From Amyelois transitella (lineage: Eukaryota > Arthropoda > Insecta > Lepidoptera > Pyralidae), in contig NC_083531.1 of assembly GCF_032362555.1 (NCBI RefSeq), forward strand, positions 744,001 to 808,000: 64,000 bases of DNA, read 5' to 3'. Position numbers and translations under genes: made by a program. Positions 58,001 through 61,903 of this stretch are shown piece by piece. Below the pieces are notes generated by a model, which was not told the origin of the DNA, ran no database searches, and saw only the letters and a list, made by a program, of their open reading frames with translations. The stretch's first letter is position 1, and each line of letters starts with the position of its first letter.

Positions 58001-59289
58001 GAGCTGATCTTCTTACAATATTATCAACATGATCAACAAAACCGAGCTCTGAATCCAGCCAAACACCAAGATCCTTAATTACTTTCACTTTTTGTAATTC
58101 CTCTGATCCTTTTTTGTAAGATGTGGCAATGGGTTGTCTTTTTCTTGTGAATGATATGTAATGGCATTTATTTATGTTTATTGACATATCATTGGCTTTG
58201 CACCATGCTGTCAATTGGTCGATATCGTTTTGTAAAAGATCCGCATCAGTTGAAGACTTTATAACTTTATAGATTTTTGAGTCATCAGCGAATATTGAAC
58301 ACTTGGAGTTTAAGATAATGTCAGGTAAATCACTAATGAATATAGAAAACAATATTGGTCCTAGGTGTGAACCTTGTGGAACTCCGGAGCCAGCGTAATA
58401 GACGTGTGATTCATATCCCAGAACCACGACAATTTGCGATCTTCGTTCAAGGTATGACTTTAGCCAATTTAGGAGGGAGCCATGGATACCATTTGCTTCT
58501 AGCCTTGATTTCTAGCCTTCTAGCCTTATATTAGGCGTATCTAGGGCTTGTTAATGTTACCTAAATGAACAATTTGTGCAACAAATGCAACTGTATGATA
58601 CGCGATGCAAATCCGACATAAAATCAATCAGTAACATTATATTTCCCAGTAAATACAAAAAAAGTAATGTTAAACAATGTTAACTGGGAATATTATATAC
58701 AGTAAATAAAGCCAAATATATTGTTACCTAGCATAACATATATACTTATGGTCACTTCTATATCCCTTGCGGGGTAGACAGAGCAAAAAGTCTTGAAAAG
58801 ACTGAATGGCCACGTTCAGCTATTTAGCTTAATGATAGAATTGAGATTCAAATAGTGACAGGTTACTAACCCGTCGCCTGCAAAAGAATTCCAAGTTTGT
58901 AAGCCTATCCCAGTCGCCTTTTACGACATCCATGGGAAAGAGATGGGAGTGGTCCTATTCTTTTTTGTATTGGTGCCGAGAACCACCAGCATAACAATAC
59001 TTAATTTATAACAGTGACCCAATAGTAAGGTAAGTCAAGCCAATCTACTGAGTTAAGACCTACCCTACCTACTAATAAATTATTTACATAAATCATTATT
59101 GTGACGAGATCTATGGGGTATTTGAAAGGTAACTTGACAAAAATGTCTATTTTTGTAATTATAAGCCATGATTATGTGATTGATTTACTAATAAAATATT
59201 ATTGGTGTGCTGATAAAAACAAAGTGGGCAATCTAAATAGATTATCAATTAACAATATAGACTCATACCCTTTTCGATGTTGACTCCAT
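31756..59289 (-). CDS. Very large C2H2 zinc-finger protein, about 1147 aa, 16 exons over 27.5 kb
   Basis: Exons from 5' to 3': 59289-59269, 53932-53810, 52740-52627, 51861-51771, 51135-51052, 42477-42354, 41904-41778, 40786-40631, 39896-39718, 39113-38969, 37807-37704, 37049-36949, 36213-36052, 34957-34799, 33940-33303, 32871-31756. All junctions are GT-AG, each phase matches the next, and the sum is 3444 nt, divisible by three. Many fingers only form after splicing (for example ARHKTR|VH, HTG|EKPHKC, YHI|KTVH), which is strong support. About 16 fingers are present: thirteen in residues 40-420 and three near the C-terminus. Between them lie a KMETSVTIKEEPQE segment, a basic helix-like region and a long Asn/Asp-rich tract. 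A DNA-binding nuclear regulator is inferred. Least certain are exon 1 (MESTSKR; alternative MKLKT at 55436-55422) and whether exon 12 onward is also used as a separate shorter gene starting at its own ATG (37045). Confidence 0.8.
34010..34140 (-). repeat. Interspersed repeat, family C, fragment
   Basis: TCCTACTTATGTATACGATA, then GCGAAAGTTTG and TTTCACG. Intron 14. Confidence 0.5.
34239..34312 (-). mobile_element. tRNA-derived SINE head, fragment
   Basis: Reverse copy with GGCCGCTGCGACGCAGTAGG (A-box side) and CCGGCCAGGTCATAAG. Intron 14. Confidence 0.5.
34455..34680 (+). mobile_element. SINE family H, partial
   Basis: GCAAAGGTTGCGGAGGTCAG and GACTCACCCAATCCAGGATC. Intron 13. Confidence 0.65.
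34995..35262 (+). repeat. Interspersed repeat, family B
   Basis: GCCCGCGACTTCGTCCGCGT to ATATTAGTATAGATT. Starts 38 bp upstream of exon 14 in the gene's direction. Confidence 0.75.
35270..35450 (+). repeat. Interspersed repeat, family F
   Basis: GAAGAAAATGCTGCAGTG, CTTTGGAAGCGGCAGTGAAC, then GACGTCAACC. Confidence 0.6.
35647..35893 (-). mobile_element. SINE family A, near full length
   Basis: Tail CATACATACATATAATCACG, head GTGCCGGGAACCACACGGC. Intron 13 of the large zinc-finger gene. Confidence 0.8.
36252..36520 (+). repeat. Interspersed repeat, family B
   Basis: Good copy ending TTATAATATTAGTATAGAT, within 40 bp of the exon 13 acceptor. Confidence 0.8.
36605..36943 (+). mobile_element. 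SINE family H, fullest copy
   Basis: A B-box-like AGGTTCAAATCTCAGC (36632-36647) points to a tRNA-derived head. The body has GTACCAATGAC, GAGGAAACCTGCACATTCCG and GGGGATGCAACCGGGACTAA, and the end is AGCCAGGGGGAA. The element ends five bases from the exon 12 splice donor, so that intron is SINE sequence from position +6. Other pieces: 34455-34680, 43690-43770, 45790-45915 and its duplicate 46930-47055, 9130-9215. Confidence 0.75.
37091..37340 (-). mobile_element. SINE family A, near full length
   Basis: Tail ATACATACATACAGTCACAT, head GTGCCGGGAACCATA. Sits between exons 12 and 11. Confidence 0.8.
37391..37585 (+). mobile_element. tRNA-derived SINE, family E
   Basis: A box GTGGCGCAGCGGTAGTGCGC (37401-37420) and B box GGGTTCGAGTCCCGG (37443-37457) are intact. 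The body TGGTCTTGGATGTTTATCTA follows. Confidence 0.85.
37704..42477 (-). CDS. Exons 6-11 of the large zinc-finger gene (central finger block)
   Basis: Exons 42477-42354, 41904-41778, 40786-40631, 39896-39718, 39113-38969 and 37807-37704. They encode fingers CQYC, CSYC, CPKC, CEVC, CPDKSC, CGVC, CDHC, CDVC and CKIC, with spacing typical of C-X2-4-C-X12-H-X3-5-H. Exon 6 begins with the linker HTN|EKPYKC, continuing from exon 5. Five of these fingers are interrupted by an intron between their Cys and His pairs. Exon 10 has a broken neighbouring copy (38770-38912). Every intron here contains at least one SINE. Confidence 0.85.
38108..38215 (-). mobile_element. SINE family A, fragment
   Basis: Tail half only, joined directly to a family C copy at 38225. 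Confidence 0.65.
38225..38412 (-). repeat. Interspersed repeat, family C
   Basis: CGAAAGTTTGTATGTCAGGA to GACGAAGTCGCGGGCAGC. Confidence 0.7.
38437..38605 (+). mobile_element. RTE-like LINE 3' tail
   Basis: AGGGTCAGGTCAAAAGTATC to GGAGTGATTTTATGTATG and more TATG units; runs into an AT-rich hairpin-forming tract (38605-38760). Confidence 0.8.
38770..38912 (-). pseudogene. Broken duplicate of zinc-finger exon 10
   Basis: Nearly identical to 38969-39113 at a 199-bp offset. The donor (GAC|GTGAGTATAC) is retained, but the acceptor TTACAG is replaced by an AT microsatellite, so normal inclusion is unlikely. Differences from the original are mostly silent; one changes Arg to Gln (GAGCAACATG). Confidence 0.85.
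39239..39440 (+). mobile_element. SINE family A, with inverted tail fragment
   Basis: Plus copy from TTTCCCATGAATGTCGTAAA to the TATG tail. A reversed tail piece (39197-39240) is fused to its left end. Confidence 0.75.
39442..39681 (-). mobile_element. tRNA-derived SINE, family E, near full length
   Basis: Reverse copy. B box GGGTTCGAATCCTGG and A box GTGGCGCAGCGGTAGTGCGC read on the minus strand. The 3' end is ATTTGTCACGTATATATTTA. Confidence 0.85.
40300..40567 (-). mobile_element. SINE family A with internal foldback
   Basis: TGTCGTAAAAGGCGACTAAG is followed, after a short loop, by its reverse complement (about 40472-40520), so part of the element is present in both directions. Confidence 0.8.
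40806..41116 (-). mobile_element. SINE family A with a 50-bp internal insertion
   Basis: Tail ACGTACATACATATAATGGT, insertion of CATTCATTAATTCATTC-type sequence at about 40873-40922, then the rest of the element to the head at 41116. Confidence 0.75.
41350..41715. mobile_element. Cluster of three SINE family A pieces in alternating orientation
   Basis: Plus fragment 41350-41430, minus copy 41432-41620, plus fragment 41625-41715, all without heads. Intron 7 of the large zinc-finger gene. Confidence 0.65.
42072..42300 (+). mobile_element. SINE family A, head-truncated
   Basis: From AATAGGTCTACTCCGTCTC to the CGTGACCGTATGTATG tail. It ends 54 bp from exon 6. Confidence 0.75.
42500..42680 (-). 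repeat. Interspersed repeat, family D
   Basis: Reverse copy; ends CGAAGCCGGGGCGGGTCGCT at its head. Directly followed by a family C copy. Confidence 0.7.
42675..42900 (+). repeat. Interspersed repeat, family C
   Basis: Forward copy, CCCGCGACTTCGTCCGCATG to TTTATAATATTAGTAGGAT. Confidence 0.7.
43005..43265 (+). mobile_element. SINE family A, near full length
   Basis: Degenerate head CTTGTGGTTCCCGAAACC, full body, tail GACGTAATATGTATGTATG. Confidence 0.8.
43436..43694 (-). mobile_element. tRNA-derived SINE, family E, near full length
   Basis: A box on the minus strand intact (GTGGCGCAGCGGTAGTGC); B box GGGTCCGATTCCCGG. A piece of SINE family H follows at 43690-43770. Confidence 0.8.
44265..44500 (+). 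repeat. Interspersed repeat, family B
   Basis: GCCCGCGACTTCGTCCGCGT to AGCTTTATAATATGAGTAG, with a short internal deletion. Confidence 0.75.
45103..50629 (+). CDS. Secreted cysteine-rich protein with trypsin-inhibitor-like (TIL) ending, about 266 aa, nested in a zinc-finger intron
   Basis: Exons: 45103-45148, 45427-45529, 46028-46133, 47666-47774, 48423-48577, 49226-49413 and 50536-50629 (TAA; AATAAA overlaps the stop). A second copy of exons 2 and 3 is at 46573-46675 and 47173-47278. With one pair used the sum is 801 nt and all phases agree. Exon 1 is a signal peptide (MILSLIYALFQIYGV). The mature chain has ten cysteines: HC, YSC and PVNC near the N-terminus, GNC and KKC in the middle, and at the C-terminus HCLTTYVPGCFCRPGYV then GRCIRPSDC, which follows the second half of a TIL domain. 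The first cysteines (YSCPVNC) resemble the domain's start, so it may be a TIL split by a long helical insert. A secreted protease-inhibitor-type role is inferred. The exon 2 acceptor is CAGCAG, so two start points three bases apart are possible. Confidence 0.8.
45354..47646 (+). repeat. 1.15-kb tandem duplication carrying exons 2-3 of the nested gene
   Basis: Unit 1 (about 45354-46499) and unit 2 (46500-47646) are nearly identical, including introns, a SINE H piece and an RTE-like LINE tail. In the exons the one difference I see is silent (AAC or AAT in exon 3). The junction lies at TCCTATTATTATTTG. Confidence 0.9.
45556..45690 (+). mobile_element. RTE-like LINE 3' tail (first copy in the duplication)
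   Basis: AAAGGTCAAGTCAAGAGTGC to GATTTTATGTATGTAA, with a deletion near the end. Repeated at 46702-46836. Confidence 0.75.
48738..48953 (-). mobile_element. SINE family A
   Basis: Tail ACATACATACATACATATGG, head GTGCCGGGAACCACATGGC; about 40 bp of the middle is missing. Intron 5 of the nested gene. Confidence 0.8.
49082..49180 (-). mobile_element. RTE-like LINE 3' tail, reversed
   Basis: CATAAAATCACGCCTCTTTC to CCACATTCATAACTCTCTTA. A second reversed copy lies at 50240-50345. Confidence 0.75.
49806..50222 (+). mobile_element. Family F repeat followed by a tRNA-derived SINE (family E)
   Basis: Family F occupies 49806-49970. The SINE at 49998-50222 keeps the A box (GTGGCGCAGCGGTAGTGCGC) but has lost about 20 bp, including half the B box (TGTCTGTCCGAATCCCGG). 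Confidence 0.7.
50655..51030 (+). repeat. Two adjacent family B copies
   Basis: A full copy (50655-50925) ends ATTAGTATAGAC. A second, 5'-truncated copy (about 50930-51030) begins near CAATTCTGACCAGTAG. Both lie just downstream of the nested gene and next to exon 5 of the zinc-finger gene. Confidence 0.75.
51052..53932 (-). CDS. Exons 2-5 of the large zinc-finger gene (N-terminal fingers)
   Basis: Exons 53932-53810, 52740-52627, 51861-51771 and 51135-51052. Exon 2 is acidic then basic (SDEDDESEKPVVKKKKK) and ends CKICHK. Joined to exon 3 (RYKDSRHMEIH) this finger has only eight residues between its Cys and His pairs instead of about twelve, so it is atypical or a short exon is missing. Later fingers are canonical: CDTC...HKTRVH, CEFC...HRLVH, CEVC...HRLLH, with the HTGEKPHKC linker across the exon 4/5 junction. 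Confidence 0.8.
51168..51380 (-). mobile_element. SINE family A, head-truncated
   Basis: Tail CACATTGTCACGTCTATATC; the body ends near GGAGTGGTTCTTTTCTATT. Intron 4. Confidence 0.75.
51472..51771. repeat. 29-bp minisatellite built from a splice-donor junction
   Basis: Ten units of CTCACCAGTATGGTAATACT type (29 bp; one is 33 bp) precede, on the plus strand, the true exon 4 donor. On the minus strand the units mostly read CATACTGGTGAGATTG, the same exon-intron boundary as the real site (CAT ACT G|GTGAG). Units 2-4 and 5-7 repeat as an 87-bp block. Confidence 0.9.
51890..52030 (-). repeat. Interspersed repeat, family B, fragment
   Basis: AATAAAGCTGAAGTGTTTGT to AATAATGGAATATG; fused to a tRNA-derived SINE. 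Confidence 0.7.
52050..52280 (+). mobile_element. tRNA-derived SINE, family E, head-truncated
   Basis: Begins inside the A box (TAGCGGTAATACGC); B box TGGTTCAAATCCCGG at 52095-52109 intact; ends TTTGTCCCGCATATATAC. Confidence 0.75.
52327..52572 (-). mobile_element. SINE family A, near full length
   Basis: Tail AAACATACATATAATCACGT, degenerate head GTGCCGGTAATCACACAAC. It ends 55 bp before exon 3. Confidence 0.8.
52795..52956 (-). mobile_element. SINE family A, head half
   Basis: AATTGAGATTCAAATAGTGT to the head GTGCCGAGAACCACACGGC. Intron 2. Confidence 0.75.
53233..53500 (+). mobile_element. SINE family A, full length
   Basis: Head GTGCCGTGTGGTTCCCGGCA, tail GTGACTATATGTATGTATG. Intron 2. 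Confidence 0.85.
54029..54290 (+). mobile_element. SINE family A, near full length
   Basis: Head GCCGTGTGGTTCCCGGCACC, tail GTTACCATATGTATGTATG. Intron 1. Confidence 0.85.
54580..54895 (+). repeat. Interspersed repeat, family B, with an insertion
   Basis: Interrupted at about 54672-54728 by an AT-rich piece ending in AAATAAATAAATAAATT, then continues TTTCTTCGCTCCTAATAG to AATATTAGTATAGATT. Confidence 0.75.
55374..55384. promoter_or_regulatory. NRF1/Ewg-type palindrome, left arm
   Basis: TGCGCATGCGC matches the NRF1 (Drosophila Erect wing) consensus seen in core promoters of housekeeping genes. The mirror copy is at 56531-56541. Lies in CpG-containing sequence (GAGCGCGATAGC). Confidence 0.5.
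55861..56047 (+). mobile_element. SINE family A, in the spacer of the inverted repeat
   Basis: Head missing; AAAGGCGACTAAGGGATAGG to the CGTGACCATATGTATG tail. Confidence 0.8.
56075..56145 (+). mobile_element. tRNA-like sequence (SINE head or tRNA pseudogene)
   Basis: A-box-like GATGGTCCAGTGGTTAGCGC and B-box-like GAGTTCAAGTCCCAA are correctly spaced, but stem pairing is poor and the 3' end runs into AT-rich sequence. Not a functional tRNA. Confidence 0.55.
56531..56541. promoter_or_regulatory. NRF1/Ewg-type palindrome, right arm
   Basis: GCGCATGCGCA, mirror of the site in the left arm, with the flanking sequence preserved. Confidence 0.5.
57134..58530 (-). pseudogene. Jockey/CR1-like LINE, RT domain, split by an insertion
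   Basis: Minus strand from about 58530: LLNWLKSYLERRSQIV, GVPQGSHLGPILF (RT motif B), CSIFADDSKIYKVI (catalytic FADD), VKVIKDLGVWLDSEL, and IEQIQRAFTRHL. The frame runs to 57713 and is then cut by a ~210-bp repeat (about 57500-57712). Beyond it the 3' end reads KILNNLLDSGDILS and VFKQKLLKHIRDC. The endonuclease and N-terminal RT are missing. Lies in intron 1 of the large zinc-finger gene. Confidence 0.8.
57500..57712. repeat. Short repeat inserted in the LINE
   Basis: From CACTAATAATAAAGAGG through AACTCAAAAACTACTGGTCC to GAAGCCGGGGCGGGCCGCTAG. It resembles family D termini and interrupts the RT frame. Confidence 0.65.
58743..58990 (-). mobile_element. SINE family A, near full length
   Basis: Tail TATACTTATGGTCACTTC, head GTGCCGAGAACCACC. 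Intron 1. Confidence 0.8.
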
Positions 59290-59544
59290 TTTCCTATTAG
59301 TACCTCAACTCACATACGTATTTGTGCATTTATTATTCACAAATTTCTTAATAAATTAAAAAATCCAGTAATTTGTTTACATAGTTGTGGAGTTCACATA
59401 CAAGTACCACAGAGATTACTACGCGTCGCGACGCCGCGCTCTGTGCTGCGTGCCCCCCACCACCGCGCGAGTTACACTGTGACGCGTATTAGGTGTGAAA
59501 TTAATTAATATTGTATAAATTCATGTAAATTTTGTAAAATAAAT
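59290..59544 (-). promoter_or_regulatory. Candidate promoter of the large zinc-finger gene
   Basis: A CpG-rich patch (59420-59485, with GCGTCGCGACGCCGCGC) lies 130-200 bp upstream of the proposed ATG at 59289, between that gene and the LINE start. GC content is well above its AT-rich surroundings. No TATA box. Role inferred from position. Confidence 0.4.
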
Positions 59545-59578
59545 CATTCCCGGTTGCGAGCTCGAATGTGAGGACGTG
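59544..59578 (+). promoter_or_regulatory. Internal Pol II promoter of the LINE (Inr plus DPE)
   Basis: TCATTCC followed by GGACGTG at the spacing used by TATA-less Drosophila LINE promoters. The +1 could be 59545 or 59546; the first fits the DPE spacing exactly. Confidence 0.55.
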
Positions 59579-60295
59579 TTGTCGCGGCACGCTCTTATAT
59601 TCTTGTCAGCTTTCTGGAAACTTTCGATTTTCTGTGCGTTACGTGTTTGTGACTCGTCGTGCCGCGGGCGTGGATCGTTGAAGAACTGATTCATCGGCGA
59701 CTTGGCGGACGCGCACGTGGTTCGGCGGGAGCAAGGCGGAACGAGCGGACTCACCGACTGACCAGGGGGCATTGCGAGTACTCGTACGAGCAGTGTCCTT
59801 GTGCGAAGTCGCTACCAAGTGCGTTTCCTTCCGGAGGCACCTTGGTGCTGAGCGGTTGCCCTTTTCAGGGCATCAGCGAGGCAAAACCGTTGCCCACACG
59901 CCTTTAGTGTGGAAGAAGCCCCTACATTTAGTTAGGGCCTTTCCTCGAGCGAATTGGTCGGCTTTCTAACGAACGCCACCGAGCTGGTCGGTCGAGGAAG
60001 GTAGTGCGGACCCTTGCACTAGCCCTTACCCCTTCAGGGTAACGGCAAGATATAAGGTTGGGCCCGGGACCACTGGCCTTGGGGGCTCCCCTAGTCAACC
60101 CCGGGTATCGGATAGGTAGTTAAGGTTGTAGGTACACACCTGCGAGCCCTAACAAGGTTGGCCGCAGCCCTTTACACACAGCACGGAGTAGGGACCGCTA
60201 GGCACACACCCTTTCGTCTATCCCCGACGAAAGGAAGCACTAGGGACCCAAGCACACCCACTTGGGTACCGCTCCTTGCCGGCGCAAGCCGTGCA

Positions 60296-61903
60296 ATGGA
60301 GCCTATATCGGCGGGGGCCGGAGAACTAATAGAGTTCTTCCGGCTCCAATGCCGAAAAAACCCACAGCTAGCGGAAGAATTCCGCTCTTTCTCCCGGAGG
60401 ATACCGGACTCCCCGGCCTCCCCCGACCCCGACCCCCTTCCCCCTTGCCCGATCGCGACCGCGACCGCCCCCTCCCCTAACCGGTTCAATGTCCTCCCCG
60501 TGGAGGAACCTCTCCCCCCCCACCGCCCCGCCCCTACCCGGCCCGACTCGGAGTCGGACATGGAGGTCGAGCGCGCTCCCCGCCAGCGGAGTGCCTCATC
60601 GTCATCATCTTCCTCGGACTACACTGTCGTTGCGGGGAAACGACAAAGGAAGAAGAATAGATCCGCGACTAACCCGGCAAAGTCGCAGAAAGTGTCAAGC
60701 GCCCCAAAGCGCAAGACCCCTGCCCCCTCCCAAGGCCCCTCAGGCCCCTCTCCCTCCTCCAACGCGCCGAAGCCAAAGGCGCCTCCACCCATAATCATTC
60801 ACGACTCAAAAATCTGGGAGTCGTTGTCTAAGTCTCTGGCTTCTAGCCAGATCAATTATACCAAGGCGCAGAGATGCGCCCTCGGTATAAGAGTAACCAC
60901 TCAATTTCTCGCCGACTACAAGGCGATCACTAGAACACTCAACGAGCGCCAGATCTCCTGGCACTCATTCACCCTCGAGGACGAGAGAGTCCTCCGCGCA
61001 GTCATCAAGCGCATCCCCGCCGAAATCTCCACGGACTTCATCCGGGAGTCACTGACGGCCCAGTCCCTCCCCGTCCGGGAAGTCCACCGGATGTTTAAGG
61101 GGAAGAACCCACGGGTACCATACGACATGGTGCTCGTCGTCCTGGACCTCTCCCCGGAAGGGAAGAAAATTTTCCAAGTCAAACAGGTGGCCGGCCTCTC
61201 TGGCTGCCTAGTAGAACCCCCCCGCCGCAGAGGAGTAATTGGGCAGTGTCACAACTGCCAAAATTACGGCCACTCGGCGCGAAACTGCCACGCGCGGCCG
61301 AGGTGCGTTAAGTGCCTAGGCGATCACTCCACTACGGAGTGCAAGCGCACCCGCGACGCTCCGGGAGAACCGGCTTGCGTTCTCTGCGGGGCCAACGGAC
61401 ACCCTGCCAACTGGCGCGGTTGCCCGAAAGCCCCCAGAACAAAGCCGGCCCCACCCGGAGCTAGCAACTCCCGCAGGCCCCAAGCCTCCCCCCCTGCAGT
61501 CGGCAATCAAGCCGACTTCCCAGCCCTAAGGCAGAAACCCTCTGTTTCTGCCAACCTAAGCCAAGCCCCTCAGGCAAGGCAAAACTATGCCGCCGCATTA
61601 AACGGCGGCTCCCCTCCATCCCGCCAGCCCGTTCCGGCTCCTGGCCCTATCCCTGCCCCTAGTAGAAAGGCGGCCCCAAAGCCCCCGAGCCCCCGCAACG
61701 CAACCTCCGAGGAAGCGGTCGACATATGTATGGACGTGCTCGACTCAATCGACCTGGACATGGTCGAAGAGATCGGCCACGCCCTCATCCAAGCCGGTAA
61801 CGATTGGAAAGCCCGACTTCGGGTGATCCGTCACTACCGGAACGAGATCGATAGGATCTCTAGGGTCCAAATCCCCAGTCACCTCCTCCCTCAGCAACCG
61901 TAA
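60296..61903 (+). CDS. LINE ORF1 (Gag-like nucleic-acid-binding protein), 535 aa
   Basis: Starts at ATG 60296 (MEPISAGAGELIEF); the frame is open further upstream without another ATG. A Pro/Ser-rich disordered region spans residues 40-190. A middle domain (about 200-330; KAITRTLNERQISWHSF, VLRAVIKRIPAEIS) matches the region preceding zinc knuckles in Jockey-type ORF1. Then come three CCHC-type knuckles (CHNCQNYGHSARNC, CVKCLGDHSTTEC, CVLCGANGHPANWRGC). The family packages the element RNA. The stop overlaps the ORF2 start as TAATG (61901-61905), suggesting coupled reinitiation. Confidence 0.9.
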   Translation: MEPISAGAGELIEFFRLQCRKNPQLAEEFRSFSRRIPDSPASPDPDPLPPCPIATATAPSPNRFNVLPVEEPLPPHRPAPTRPDSESDMEVERAPRQRSASSSSSSSDYTVVAGKRQRKKNRSATNPAKSQKVSSAPKRKTPAPSQGPSGPSPSSNAPKPKAPPPIIIHDSKIWESLSKSLASSQINYTKAQRCALGIRVTTQFLADYKAITRTLNERQISWHSFTLEDERVLRAVIKRIPAEISTDFIRESLTAQSLPVREVHRMFKGKNPRVPYDMVLVVLDLSPEGKKIFQVKQVAGLSGCLVEPPRRRGVIGQCHNCQNYGHSARNCHARPRCVKCLGDHSTTECKRTRDAPGEPACVLCGANGHPANWRGCPKAPRTKPAPPGASNSRRPQASPPAVGNQADFPALRQKPSVSANLSQAPQARQNYAAALNGGSPPSRQPVPAPGPIPAPSRKAAPKPPSPRNATSEEAVDICMDVLDSIDLDMVEEIGHALIQAGNDWKARLRVIRHYRNEIDRISRVQIPSHLLPQQP

